From the IMG/VR virus record IMGVR_UViG_3300049733_000161, positions 1 through 45,832 of that record: a stretch of DNA of 45,832 nucleotides; one strand, written 5' to 3'. This document shows, piece by piece, positions 1 to 8,621 of this stretch. The DNA is from a virus. The first letter of the stretch is position 1. Each line of letters opens with the position of its first letter. The position numbers were made by a program, and so were the translations under genes. Below the pieces are notes generated by a model, which saw nothing but the letters and a program-made list of their open reading frames with translations, had not been told where the DNA came from and did not search any database.

Positions 1-41
1 GCCACGCGCACGGGTAGAAATGGAAGGACGGTGTTGCAGAA

Positions 42-1529
42 ATGGCGACCCGTCTGGATGGCAACGCGGCGAAGCGCGTCGCGATCGTCGAGCCTGGTCC
101 GTGGTCGGCGTGGAAGGTGCGCAAGCGTGCGGCGCGAGCGGTCAAGTTCATCGAGCAGTTCTGTGTCGCGCCAAAGGGGTACGGCGCCGGTCGGCCGTTG
201 CGTTTGGCGGCGTTCCAGAAGGAGTGGCTCGAGGAGGTCTACGCCGGTGACGTGACGGCGGCGGCGATGCAGCTCCCGCGGGGCAACGGCAAGTCGACGT
301 TCCTGGCGGCGGTGGCGTTGCACGCTCTGTTCGATGAGGATGAGGGGCAGGCGCCGCAGATTCCGATCGTGGCGACGACGGTGAACCAGGCGATCCGTTC
401 GGTGTACGGCGTGGCGTTGTCGATGGTCGCGAAGTCGCAGACGTTGGCGGAGCGGTCGCTGGTGTATTCGGCGATCGGAAATCAGCGGGTGCGGGTGCCG
501 TACAACGAGGGTGAACTGTTCCCGGTGTCGAACGACCCGGACGGACTGCAAGGTCTTGACCCGTCGGTGGCGATCTGCGACGAGATCGGGTTCATGCCGA
601 TCGAGTCATGGGACTCGCTGCTGCTGGCTTCCGGTAAGCGGCCGAGCTCGTTGGTGGTGGGGATCGGTACGCCGGGGTTCGACAAGGACTCGGCGTTGTG
701 GCATCTCCGTTCGGCGGTGCGTGAAGGGTCGACGTTGCCGGGGTTCCGCTATACCGAGTACGCCGCGGACGAGGGTTGCGACATCCGGGACGAGGCTCAG
801 TGGTCGAAGGCGAACCCTGCGCTCGACGAGGGGTACATGAACCCGGACGCGTTGCGGACTGCGGTGGCGTTGTCGCCGGAGCCGCACTTCCGGATCTTCC
901 GTCTCGGCCAGTGGGTGGATCACGTTGAGGGTTGGCTCGGCGTGGATGGTCCGCAGTTGTGGGGTCGGTTGGCGGAGCCGTTTGAGTTCGTCGACGGTGA
1001 ACCGGTGTGGCTCGGCGTTGACGTGGCGTTGAAGCACGACTCGACGGCGATCGTCACGGTGCAGCGCCGCCCAGACGGCCGGTTGCACGCCAAGGCGCGG
1101 ATCTGGTTGCCGCGTGAGGACGGCAGGCTCGACGTGACGCACGCGATGCAGCACATCCGTGACGAGTGCGCCCGGTTCAATGTTCGGGGTGCCTGGTACG
1201 ACCCGCGGTTCTTCGACTTGCCGGCGCAGATGCTTGCCGATGAAGGGCTGCCGATGCGGGAGTTCCCGCAGTCGTTGGAGCGGCTGTCTCCGGCGGTGGG
1301 CGCGACGTACGAGGCGATCCGCCGTGGCGAGGTGACTCACGACGGCGACGCGGCGTTCACGGATCAGGTGCTCGCCGGGGTGGCTCGCTACAACGAGCGC
1401 GGGTTCACGTTGGCGAAGTCGAAGTCGAAGGACCGGATCGACGCCGGGGTCGCGCTCTGCATCGCCGTGTCGGAGGCGTCGCAGCTCGTCGCGGCATCCG
1501 AGGCTGCTCCGTGGGTGGCGTACTCGTGA
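42..1529 (+). CDS. terL: Terminase large subunit
   Basis: DNA-packaging motor: an ATPase that drives DNA into the prohead and a nuclease that cuts concatemers. The 495-residue length is usual for the family. Walker A is QLPRGNGKST (residues 77-86), Walker B is VAICDE (176-181), and the C-terminal RuvC-like nuclease has acidic residues in GVDVALKHDS (D327), AWYDP (D387) and DRIDAG (D467). The ATG at 42 follows only a weak purine stretch, so the start is probable rather than certain. It is the first gene of the structural operon and overlaps the next gene by GTGA. No small terminase lies upstream in the window. Confidence 0.96.
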   Translation: MATRLDGNAAKRVAIVEPGPWSAWKVRKRAARAVKFIEQFCVAPKGYGAGRPLRLAAFQKEWLEEVYAGDVTAAAMQLPRGNGKSTFLAAVALHALFDEDEGQAPQIPIVATTVNQAIRSVYGVALSMVAKSQTLAERSLVYSAIGNQRVRVPYNEGELFPVSNDPDGLQGLDPSVAICDEIGFMPIESWDSLLLASGKRPSSLVVGIGTPGFDKDSALWHLRSAVREGSTLPGFRYTEYAADEGCDIRDEAQWSKANPALDEGYMNPDALRTAVALSPEPHFRIFRLGQWVDHVEGWLGVDGPQLWGRLAEPFEFVDGEPVWLGVDVALKHDSTAIVTVQRRPDGRLHAKARIWLPREDGRLDVTHAMQHIRDECARFNVRGAWYDPRFFDLPAQMLADEGLPMREFPQSLERLSPAVGATYEAIRRGEVTHDGDAAFTDQVLAGVARYNERGFTLAKSKSKDRIDAGVALCIAVSEASQLVAASEAAPWVAYS

Positions 1530-1702
1530 CCCGCCTTGTCGTCGCCGTCCTCGAGGTGGTTGGGGCGGCGGTGGTCCTGTTCGGTCTGTGGTTGGCGTGG
1601 GAGCCGTTGGCGTTCATCGTCGGCGGCGCCGGGTTGGTGGCGGTCGGTTTGCTGTTGGATTCGGGTGAGGAGACGTCTCATGATCCGGAGTCTCCTGGCT
1701 AG
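1526..1702 (+). CDS. Small two-helix membrane protein between terminase and portal
   Basis: A 58-residue protein starting at the GTG whose last two bases belong to the terminase stop (GTGA overlap), which suggests translational coupling. It has two hydrophobic segments, about residues 4-25 (rich in V, A, L, ending LWLAW) and 29-47 (LAFIVGGAGLVAVGLLL), followed by a short acidic tail. Its end overlaps the portal start by 23 bases. Small membrane ORFs in this position occur in other actinophages, but I know of no assigned function. An upstream in-frame GTG at 1511 is possible but lies deeper within terL. Confidence 0.6.
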   Translation: MTRLVVAVLEVVGAAVVLFGLWLAWEPLAFIVGGAGLVAVGLLLDSGEETSHDPESPG

Positions 1703-3059
1703 GTCGCCGCTGGCGCGTCGGGCGTTCGTGTGGCCGTATCCGACGCAGGGGTTCGAGTCGTTCAGCTACGGCGGTCAGCACTACTTCGGGGTGGCGTCTA
1801 CGGCGGGTGCGTATCCGGATCGGGAGCCGCCGCCGGCCGGGTTTGCGCAGCTCGTGGATGGGCCGTTGCGGTCGAACGCTGTCGTGTTCGCCTGCGAGCT
1901 GAAGCGCATGTCGATCTTCTCCGAGGCGCGGTTCGTGTGGCGGGGGTTCAACTCGGGTCGGCCGGGTCCGGTGTTCTCCACGTTCGAGCTCGACATCATG
2001 GAGAAGCCGTGGCCGCGGGGCACGACCGGTGACCTGCTGGCCCGGATGATCGTCGACGCCGACCTCGGCGGCAACGCCTACGTGGCTCGCACTGCGGAGC
2101 AGCCGGACCGGTTGCGGATGTTGCGTCCGGATTGGGTGACGATCGTGATGGGTGACGCGTCGGGGCGGCCGTTGCAGTCGCCGGCGCAGTTCGACGCCGA
2201 GATCATCGGGTTCATCTACGACCCGCAGGACACCCGGACGGAGCCGGAGGCGTTCACGGTCGACGAGGTGGCCCATTGGGCGCCGATCCCGGATCCGTTG
2301 GCCCGGTTTCGGGGGATGTCGTGGTTGACGCCGGCGATCCGGGAGATCCAGGCGGATCAGGCGACGACGATGCACAAGCTGGCGTTCTTCGAGAACGGGG
2401 CGACGCCGCAGATGGTGGTGTCGTTCGACGCCTCGGTGTCACAGGAGGCGTTCTCTCAGTTCGTGTCGAAGATGGACGATTCGCACAAGGGGTGGCGGAA
2501 CGCGTACAAGACGATGTACCTCGGTGGTGGGGCGACGCCGATGGTGGTCGGCAAGGATTTGCAGCAGCTCGATTTCTCGGCGACGCAAGGCAAGGGTGAG
2601 ACGCGGATCATCGCCGCCGCCGGGTTGCATCCGGTGTTGGTGCCGTCGTCGGAGGGGATGCAGGGCTCGAGCCTGAACGCCGGGAACTATGCGGCGGCGC
2701 GGCGTTCTGTTGCGGATACAACTTTCCGGCCGTTGTGGCGGAACGTGTGCGGGTCGTTGGCGGCGATCCTGGATGTGCCGTCCGGGTCGGAGCTGTGGTT
2801 CGACGAGTTCAACATCCCGTTTCTGCGGGAAGACGCTGAGGCGGCGGCGAAGATCGAGCAGGTCAAGGCGGAGACGATCACCCGGTATGTGCGGGAGGGG
2901 TTCACCCCGGAGTCGTCGATCGCCGCGGTTGCGGCGCAGGACGTGACGTTGCTCAAGTCGACGGGGTTCGTGTCGGTGCAGTTGCAGCAGCTCGGGGCGG
3001 TGACGGCGGAGTCGTCGGAACCGGCGGCGTTGCCGGCGGCGTCCTCGAACGGAGGGTGA
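1680..3059 (+). CDS. Portal protein (HK97 family)
   Basis: Forms the dodecameric ring at the capsid vertex through which DNA passes. The 459-residue protein shows the HK97/SPP1-type portal pattern: a basic N-terminus, a clip/stem region with DPLARFRGMSWLTPA (DPxxRxxGxS...), and the late segment GSSLNAGNYAAARRS typical of the family's C-terminal third. I chose the ATG at 1680, preceded by GGTGAGGAG, over an open extension to 1536 that only mirrors the preceding membrane gene in another frame. It lies between terminase and protease, the canonical order. Confidence 0.92.
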   Translation: MIRSLLARSPLARRAFVWPYPTQGFESFSYGGQHYFGVASTAGAYPDREPPPAGFAQLVDGPLRSNAVVFACELKRMSIFSEARFVWRGFNSGRPGPVFSTFELDIMEKPWPRGTTGDLLARMIVDADLGGNAYVARTAEQPDRLRMLRPDWVTIVMGDASGRPLQSPAQFDAEIIGFIYDPQDTRTEPEAFTVDEVAHWAPIPDPLARFRGMSWLTPAIREIQADQATTMHKLAFFENGATPQMVVSFDASVSQEAFSQFVSKMDDSHKGWRNAYKTMYLGGGATPMVVGKDLQQLDFSATQGKGETRIIAAAGLHPVLVPSSEGMQGSSLNAGNYAAARRSVADTTFRPLWRNVCGSLAAILDVPSGSELWFDEFNIPFLREDAEAAAKIEQVKAETITRYVREGFTPESSIAAVAAQDVTLLKSTGFVSVQLQQLGAVTAESSEPAALPAASSNGG

Positions 3060-3060
3060 C

Positions 3061-4248
3061 ATGCACTTCAACGTCGGTGGAGCGATCGACCCCAAGGCCG
3101 CCGCTAGAGCTATTGCCGAGGCACTTGAGGGACATCGTGCCGCTATGTCGGCGGCCGCTACCAATGACCTCAGGGATGACCAGTTCGCCTACATCGAACC
3201 TGGCGGGTCGAAGGACGAGTCCGGTCGGACCGTCCCCCGGTCGTTGCGTCACTTCCCGATTCACGACGCCGCTCATGTCCGCAACGCGTTGGCCCGTGCC
3301 CCTCAATCACCGTTTGGAGACAAGGCCATGCCGAAGATCAAGGCCGCCGCGAAGAAGTTCGGTGTTGAAGTCGCCGACGAGGCTCGGGCGGCGTTCATGC
3401 CGCAGGTGTTCCTCCGGTCCTACCCGCTCGAGGACATCCGCATCCTGTCCCGCGCCCAAGGCGCCGAGTACGCGGACGGTCGCACCGTCGAAGCGGTCGT
3501 CGCTGTGTGGGACCGGGAGGCGGAGATCCAAGACAACCAGGGTCACTACCTGGAGACGATCGGACGCACCGCGTTCGACAAGGCGATCCAGGATGCCCGC
3601 CCGCAGGGGTCGCGGACGGCGTGGCGCACCGGTGTCTTCTACAACCACGGGATGACCCTCTATGGGACGCCGTCAGACCGGTTCTCGGTGCCGCTCGGCT
3701 CCCCGGTCGAGATCCGCGCCGAGAACCACGGGCTGGTCACTGTCACCCGCTACAACGAGACGTCGCTCGCCGAGGAGATCCTCGAAGCGATCCGCTCCGG
3801 TGACATCACCGGGCACTCGTTCACCGGTCGGATCATCAAGTCGAATCCGGCGATGCCGCCTCGCGGCGGGTACCGGCGTTCCGCCACCGGCGCCCTGTCG
3901 ACGGTGCACCGCCTGGAGCTCGGTCTCAAGGAGTATGGGCCGACCCCGTTTCCTGCGTACGTCGACACGGCTGTCGTCGGCGTCCGCTCGATGTGGGCCA
4001 CCGTCGGGTGGCCTACCGAACTGTCCCGCACTTCCGACGACGACGTCGACGATGACGTCGCCGAGGGGGAGCCGCCGGACAGCGACACTCCCCCCGATGA
4101 GGGAGCCGTCACCGACGAGCCGCCCGCCGACGATGCGGAGCACTCGAGCCGGGATGAGTCCGAGTCGCGGTCGTCGCTGCATCAGCGCATCGCCGCGATT
4201 CGCCGTATCCGTCCGGGGCTCGCCCTCGGAGAAAGGAACTCCACATGA
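3061..4248 (+). CDS. Prohead maturation protease with extra N-terminal domain
   Basis: Processes the capsid protein or its scaffold during head maturation. The protease core (about residues 110-300) looks like the HK97 prohead protease (U35) fold: FYNHG holds the likely catalytic His196 and GHSFTG the likely Ser253. An extra N-terminal domain (residues 1-105) has FPIHDAAHVRNALAR followed by KIKAAAKKFGV, a module seen in actinophage proteases and other phage proteins. The C-terminal 75 residues are acidic and low complexity (DDDVDDDVAEGEPP), plausibly scaffold-like. The RBS GGAGG precedes ATG 3061; the gene overlaps the capsid gene by ATGA. Confidence 0.85.
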   Translation: MHFNVGGAIDPKAAARAIAEALEGHRAAMSAAATNDLRDDQFAYIEPGGSKDESGRTVPRSLRHFPIHDAAHVRNALARAPQSPFGDKAMPKIKAAAKKFGVEVADEARAAFMPQVFLRSYPLEDIRILSRAQGAEYADGRTVEAVVAVWDREAEIQDNQGHYLETIGRTAFDKAIQDARPQGSRTAWRTGVFYNHGMTLYGTPSDRFSVPLGSPVEIRAENHGLVTVTRYNETSLAEEILEAIRSGDITGHSFTGRIIKSNPAMPPRGGYRRSATGALSTVHRLELGLKEYGPTPFPAYVDTAVVGVRSMWATVGWPTELSRTSDDDVDDDVAEGEPPDSDTPPDEGAVTDEPPADDAEHSSRDESESRSSLHQRIAAIRRIRPGLALGERNST

Positions 4249-5633
4249 ACCTCAAGGAGATCCTCGATCGGCAGGAGGCCATCCGGTCCGAGCTGCAGAA
4301 GATCGAGGAGAACCCTGCCGCCGTTGAGGAATCCGACGGCGACTACGTCGACACGCTCGTTGCCGAATACGACTCGCTGGAGACGCGTCGTGTTCCGCTT
4401 GCGGCGCGTGCCGCATCCCTCAACCTGATCATGGCCGGCGCCAAGGAGGAGACCGCCACCGAAGCCGGTGACGACGCTCGCCGTCAGGCCCCGATGCAGG
4501 TGTACCGCAACAAGCGTGACCCGTTCGACGACATGGAGGCCGTTCGCACCCGGACGATGCGTCCGTCGGAGATGCGGGAGCGTGCCCACGACGCGATCGA
4601 GTGGGTGTCCCGCACCCAGTGGGTCGACTTCCCCGACGATCGCGCCGAGCAGGCGACACGGGCCGCGGCTCGTGACGCCGGCATCGCTCGTCACATCTTG
4701 CGAACCGGTAGCCAGGACTACTACGAGGACTTCCGCTCGTACGTCCAGGATCCGGAGGGGTGGGCGCATCGCGCCACGACCGTCGGCACTGGCTCCCTCG
4801 GCTACATGCTGCCGTTCGTGCTCGACCCGACGATCATCCTCTCGAACGATGGTTCGTCGAACCCGTACCGGCGCATCTCCCGCGTCGAGCAGACGACGTC
4901 GAACACGTGGAACGGCGTCACCTCGGCCGGCGTGAACGCGGCGTTCGGTTCGGAGGCCGGTGGAGCGACCGACGCGTCGCCGTCCGTGTCGCAGCTGCAG
5001 ATCACTCCGCAGCGTGCACGGGCGTGGGTGTTCGGCTCGTACGAGTCCCTCGAGGACTCGGATCTCGGGTCGCAGCTTCCGAAGCTGTTCGCCGACGCCA
5101 AGGACCGTCTCGAGGAGGGTGCGTTCGCCACGGGCGCCGGCACCGGCGTCTACCCGCAGGGTGCGATCACCGGTGCGACCACCGGTGAGACGGCGGCAAC
5201 CACCGCCTACGCGGTGGCGGACGTCTACACGCTGCAGGGCCGTCTCGGCCCCAGGTTCCGCAACTCGCAGCGGGCCGCGTGGCTGGCGAACCTCTACTAC
5301 CTGAACAAGACCCGCCAGTTCGACACGTCGGGCGGTTCTTCGTTCTGGGCGAACCTCGGACAAGGGATGCCGGAGCAGCTCCTCGGCGAGCCGGTGTACG
5401 AGTCGTCGTCGATGTCGTCGGCGACGGCAACCGGGTCGAAGGTGCTGCTGTTCGGCGACTTCGAGCAGTTCGTCATCGTGGATCGGGTCGGCATGTCCGT
5501 CCTCTACAACCCGATGGTGATGGCCGCCGCGACCGGCAACCTGCCGACCGGTGAGGCCGGCTGGTTCGCCTTCTGGCGGGTGAGCTCCAAGGTCGCCGTG
5601 TCGACGGCGATGCAGGCGCTGCTCATCAAGTGA
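4245..5633 (+). CDS. Major capsid protein (HK97 fold)
   Basis: Builds the icosahedral shell. The 462-residue length, position after the protease and domain order fit HK97-type capsid proteins. An N-terminal charged coiled-coil delta/scaffold domain (about residues 1-90, starting NLKEILDRQEAIRSEL) is followed by a linker and the shell domain, with YMLPFVLDPTIILSN and the late segment LLFGDFEQFVIVDRVGMSV characteristic of the phage capsid family. The protease probably removes roughly the first 100 residues; the cut site is not visible. RBS AAAGGA; ATGA overlap with the protease gene. Confidence 0.95.
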   Translation: MNLKEILDRQEAIRSELQKIEENPAAVEESDGDYVDTLVAEYDSLETRRVPLAARAASLNLIMAGAKEETATEAGDDARRQAPMQVYRNKRDPFDDMEAVRTRTMRPSEMRERAHDAIEWVSRTQWVDFPDDRAEQATRAAARDAGIARHILRTGSQDYYEDFRSYVQDPEGWAHRATTVGTGSLGYMLPFVLDPTIILSNDGSSNPYRRISRVEQTTSNTWNGVTSAGVNAAFGSEAGGATDASPSVSQLQITPQRARAWVFGSYESLEDSDLGSQLPKLFADAKDRLEEGAFATGAGTGVYPQGAITGATTGETAATTAYAVADVYTLQGRLGPRFRNSQRAAWLANLYYLNKTRQFDTSGGSSFWANLGQGMPEQLLGEPVYESSSMSSATATGSKVLLFGDFEQFVIVDRVGMSVLYNPMVMAAATGNLPTGEAGWFAFWRVSSKVAVSTAMQALLIK

Positions 5634-5748
5634 CCGGCTGACCGGTCCTTCCACTTCTCCGCCGCGGCGTCCCCCCTACATGGTCGGGCAGGCGTCGCGG
5701 CGGGGAGCACATGCCCGACCAATGCCCGACCTGTGAAGGGACGCGCCC
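5634..5748 (+). other. Capsid-to-glycosyltransferase gap with nested inverted repeats
   Basis: A non-coding 115-base gap right after the highly expressed capsid gene. CCGCCGCG (5659-5666) pairs with CGCGGCGG (5696-5703). GGTCGGGCA (5682-5690) can pair with either of two direct copies of TGCCCGACC (5712-5720 and 5723-5731). The two foldings are mutually exclusive. There is no T-run, so this is more likely an attenuating or mRNA-processing structure than a classic terminator. The next gene's RBS (GAAGGG, 5735-5740) lies just beyond it. Confidence 0.5.
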
Positions 5749-6750
5749 GTGCAACCGCTCACGATCTTCGGCTACCCCCATCAAGCCGACGGTTCCGGCT
5801 ACTACCGGTTCTACCTCCCGTTCAAACACCTCGCCCGCGGCACCGAGCATCGCATCGCCCTGCCGCAGCCGGGTACCCGGTTCACACCGGATCTCGACCA
5901 GGCCGCTGACCTGGACATGATCGTCGGGCAGCGTTTCATCGGCCCCGAAGGTCAAGCCTTGTGGGACGGGTGGAAGACGAAGACGAAGCTCGTCTACGAG
6001 AACGACGACGACGTGCTCCACCCCGACAACTCGTCCGGGTTGGCGCTGTGGCATGACGAGGATATCCGACGCACCTTCTGCCACAACGTGTCGATCTCCG
6101 ACCTGGTCACCGTGTCGACCGAACCGCTGGCCGAGCAGATGCGGCCGCTCAACTCGAACGTGGTCGTCATCCCCAACCACATCGACGGTGACATGCTGTT
6201 CCTCGAACGGCCCCGCCGTGACCGGTTGACGGTCGGTTGGGCTGGCGGCATGTCGCATCTCATCGACTGGATGGAAGCCGCCGACCCGGTCCGTGAGCTG
6301 CTCGAGGCGAACCCGACGATCGACTTCCACTTCTGCGGCACCGACTACTCGCCGTTGTTGAAGATGGCGTGCCGGTTCACGCCTTGGCGTGAGGACACTT
6401 GGTCCTACTTCAAGGCGATCGACTTCGACATCGGGCTCGCCCCGTTGGCGGACACGGTGTTCAACCGGTCGAAGTCGTGGATCAAGGCGCTCGAATACAT
6501 GGCGCTCGGCATCCCGGTCATCGCCTCTGACCGGCCCGCCTACCGCGACATGGTCGTCGACGGGGTGTCCGGGTTCCTGGTGCGCACCGAGGCCGAGTGG
6601 CGGTCACGTCTCAACGATCTGGTGAACGACGAGGCGATGCGTACCGAGATGGGTGCGAAGGGGCGGGAGATCGCCCGTCAGTGGACGATCCAAACCGGTT
6701 GGAAGCTCTGGCGGGACGCGTACGAAGGAGTCGCGAAATGGCAACCATGA
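5749..6750 (+). CDS. Glycosyltransferase, GT4-like (group 1)
   Basis: Likely transfers a sugar from a nucleotide donor. The 333-residue protein has a Rossmann-like N-terminal half and a C-terminal half with the group-1 pattern: VGWAGGMSH in the middle, DIGLAPLADTVFNRSKSWIKALEYMALGIPVIAS split over residues 230-262 (the K...E..A.G.PV signature), then GFLV. It begins at GTG 5749 after GAAGGGA. Its place directly after the capsid gene, in the structural operon, suggests virion protein glycosylation rather than host metabolism; that is inference. It overlaps the next small gene by 13 bases. Confidence 0.85.
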   Translation: MQPLTIFGYPHQADGSGYYRFYLPFKHLARGTEHRIALPQPGTRFTPDLDQAADLDMIVGQRFIGPEGQALWDGWKTKTKLVYENDDDVLHPDNSSGLALWHDEDIRRTFCHNVSISDLVTVSTEPLAEQMRPLNSNVVVIPNHIDGDMLFLERPRRDRLTVGWAGGMSHLIDWMEAADPVRELLEANPTIDFHFCGTDYSPLLKMACRFTPWREDTWSYFKAIDFDIGLAPLADTVFNRSKSWIKALEYMALGIPVIASDRPAYRDMVVDGVSGFLVRTEAEWRSRLNDLVNDEAMRTEMGAKGREIARQWTIQTGWKLWRDAYEGVAKWQP

Positions 6751-6899
6751 TGCGCTGCACAGTCGCTCATTGGCGGGGCGACACGTTCGTTCCTGCTGGG
6801 ACGATCCTCGCCGAGGGTGATCCGCAGGTGATCCCCGAGTTCTTCGAGGCGTTGGCGATCGTGGAGCCGACAGCGAAGAAGAAGGCGGCAGACAAGTAG
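6738..6899 (+). CDS. Small protein of unknown function
   Basis: A 53-residue protein beginning MATMMRCTVAHWRGDTFVPA, with a lysine-rich tail (AKKKAADK). The start is set by a strong RBS, GAAGGAG, 7 bases before ATG 6738; it overlaps the end of the glycosyltransferase by 13 bases. The WRGDTFVPAGTI...GDP pattern resembles short head-associated proteins found near capsid genes in other phages, but I cannot name it. A strong hairpin follows it. Confidence 0.7.
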   Translation: MATMMRCTVAHWRGDTFVPAGTILAEGDPQVIPEFFEALAIVEPTAKKKAADK

Positions 6900-6908
6900 T
6901 TCGACGTT

Positions 6909-6953
6909 CGCCTGTGCCCCTGCCGCTTCACGGGCCGGTTGGGGGCACAGGCG
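6909..6953 (+). terminator. Perfect 12-bp hairpin, possible (partial) terminator
   Basis: CGCCTGTGCCCC (6909-6920) is followed after 21 bases by its exact complement GGGGCACAGGCG (6942-6953), then TTCTCT. The stem is very stable, but the tail has only a few T residues and the loop is long. It may lower read-through from the capsid end of the operon into the sugar genes, or stabilise the upstream mRNA 3' end. Confidence 0.6.
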
Positions 6954-6979
6954 TTCTCTAGCCCGTGGGAGAACGCAAG

Positions 6980-7156
6980 ATGTCCATGAAGACGGATGAT
7001 CCAAAGTTCCTTGCTATTCGCAGGGCGCTCCGACGCGAGTTCCTGAATCAGCGAGGATGGGACCGGTACAACTGGACCGAGGATTTCGAAGAATGGCGTG
7101 ACGAGATCGACGCCTATGCCCTGGCGGCGTTCAAGGCGGCGGGTCGGCAGTCATGA
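6980..7156 (+). CDS. Small charged hypothetical protein
   Basis: A 58-residue protein starting MSMKTDDPKF, rich in R, E, D and W (EWRDEIDAYALAAF). ATG 6980 follows GGGAGAA with 9-base spacing; an in-frame GTG at 6965 would overlap that RBS, so I prefer 6980. It overlaps the epimerase gene by ATGA. No family recognised; the short helical sequence and gene coupling suggest a partner or regulator of the sugar genes, which is only a guess. Confidence 0.6.
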   Translation: MSMKTDDPKFLAIRRALRREFLNQRGWDRYNWTEDFEEWRDEIDAYALAAFKAAGRQS

Positions 7157-7986
7157 GGGTCCTCGTCACCGGCGGCGCCGGGTTCATCGGCCGGCACGTC
7201 ATCGCCGAGCTCAGACAGCGCGGCCATGCCGCCGTCCTGTTCGACGGACTCCACGACATCACCGACCCCAAGGTGCTGCGAGGCGTGGCGGAGCCGTGCG
7301 ACGGGATCATCAACCTCGCCGGCCAGCTCGGCACCGAGGAGATGATCGGCGCCGAGGCCCGTGCTGTGCGGGTGAACATCGAAGGCGCCGTCAACGTCTA
7401 CGACACCGCTGCCGCGTTGGGTATCCCGGTGGTGCAGATCGGCACCGGCCACAAGGGTCAGCCGAACCCGTACGCCATCACAAAGGCGGCCGCCGAGGAG
7501 CTCGGTCTCGCTCGTGCTCAGTGGCGGGGCGAGAAGATCACCGTCGTCCGAGCGTTTCACGCTTACGGGCCCGGTCAGAAGATCCCGCCGCCGCACGGCA
7601 CCGCCAGGGTCCGCAAGATCATTCCGTCGTTCATCTGCCGAGCCCTGACGGGGATGCCGCTTGAAGTGTGGGGCAGCGGCGAACAGCAGATCGACCTCGT
7701 CCACGTCGAGGACGTCGCCCGTCAACTCGTCGAAGGACTGGGCGGTCCGTGGGGCAGGGTGCGGGAGGCAGGCACCGGCGTGGCGACGACGGTGAACCAG
7801 GCGGCGTGGGATGTCATCAAGGCAACCGACTCCAACTCGGACGTCGTGCATCTCCCGATGCGCCTTGGTGAACCGGAGGGCGCCTGTGTGGTGGCCGAGT
7901 GGCCGAAGGCGTTGACGCATTGGCCGTACGGGCTGTTGCCGACGATCGACTGGTACCGCCGCGAGCTGCGGGTGATGGCAGCATGA
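7153..7986 (+). CDS. NAD-dependent epimerase/dehydratase (extended SDR)
   Basis: Nucleotide-sugar modifying enzyme of the UDP-glucose 4-epimerase/dehydratase type. The N-terminal GGAGFIG (residues 7-13) is the NAD-binding glycine motif; the catalytic pair is in NPYAITK (Tyr107, Lys111), with Thr98 in QIGTGH at the usual Ser/Thr position; VVRAFHAYGPG and DLVHVEDVA match the extended-SDR signature for substrate binding. The length of 277 is slightly short for the family (usually 300-340), with a reduced C-terminus. It is coupled on both sides by ATGA overlaps, so it works with the neighbouring transferases. Confidence 0.88.
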   Translation: MRVLVTGGAGFIGRHVIAELRQRGHAAVLFDGLHDITDPKVLRGVAEPCDGIINLAGQLGTEEMIGAEARAVRVNIEGAVNVYDTAAALGIPVVQIGTGHKGQPNPYAITKAAAEELGLARAQWRGEKITVVRAFHAYGPGQKIPPPHGTARVRKIIPSFICRALTGMPLEVWGSGEQQIDLVHVEDVARQLVEGLGGPWGRVREAGTGVATTVNQAAWDVIKATDSNSDVVHLPMRLGEPEGACVVAEWPKALTHWPYGLLPTIDWYRRELRVMAA

Positions 7987-8621
7987 TCGCCTTCTGCGCC
8001 ATCTACGGCGGCTACGACTGGTTGAAGCCGCACCCCGATCATCCGCTCGTCGACGAGTGGATCTGCTATACCGACGACCCCGACCTCAAGTCCGATGATT
8101 GGGACGTCCGCTACCACCCGCTCCCGTACCAGCATCCGCGAGTGGCGGCGAAGTGGTGGAAGTGCCACCCGCCGCAAGCCGACATCTCTGTCTGGCTCGA
8201 CGGGTCCGTGCAGCTCACCGGCGGCGACTACTTCGACGTCCTCTACGACTGCCTCGCCGAATCCGACCTGGCGATGTTCGGGCATCCTGACCGGACCTGC
8301 ATCTACGAAGAAGCGGCCGTGTCGCGGACGATGACCAAGTACGTCGGGCAGCCGCTCGAGGAACAGGTCGCCTTGTACCGGTCGCGTGGCTGGCCGCAGA
8401 ACGGCGGGTTGTGGGCATCCACGACGTTCGCTCGCCGGCACACGCCGACCGTGCTGCAATTCGGTGCCGCCTGGTTCGCACACAACCACCTGATGACCTA
8501 CCAGGATCAGTTGTCGCTGCCGGTGGTGCTCGACCAGTACGACCTCCGCCCCGAACCGATCCCCGGCAATCTGTGGCGCAACCGTTGGTTCACCGTCTCG
8601 GGACATGCGAGCGACCGATGA
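7983..8621 (+). CDS. Glycosyltransferase-like protein, TOD1/MUCI70 (DUF616) type
   Basis: A 212-residue protein with features of the DUF616/TOD1 glycosyltransferase-like family: an N-terminal CAIYGGYDWLK, CYTDDP, RYHPL, then the acidic core ISVWLDGSVQL (a DxS/DxD-like metal/sugar site) and DQLSLPVVLD near the C-terminus. It probably adds a sugar in the same pathway as its neighbours. ATGA overlaps on both sides. The substrate cannot be read from sequence. Confidence 0.65.
   Translation: MIAFCAIYGGYDWLKPHPDHPLVDEWICYTDDPDLKSDDWDVRYHPLPYQHPRVAAKWWKCHPPQADISVWLDGSVQLTGGDYFDVLYDCLAESDLAMFGHPDRTCIYEEAAVSRTMTKYVGQPLEEQVALYRSRGWPQNGGLWASTTFARRHTPTVLQFGAAWFAHNHLMTYQDQLSLPVVLDQYDLRPEPIPGNLWRNRWFTVSGHASDR

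Noticed and set aside
606-1340. 244-residue minus-strand frame within terL
   Set aside because: Arg/His-rich shadow frame; terL motifs are intact on the plus strand.
1536-1679. N-terminal extension of the portal
   Set aside because: Lies out of frame under the small membrane gene, Arg/Ser/Trp-rich, and a good SD precedes ATG 1680.
4182-5654. 490-residue minus-strand open frame over the capsid gene
   Set aside because: Antisense to a well-supported capsid gene, low-complexity Arg/Gly/Val composition typical of GC-rich shadow frames, no SD.
6965-6979. GTG 6965 as start of the small charged protein
   Set aside because: It overlaps the GGGAGAA that serves as SD for ATG 6980.
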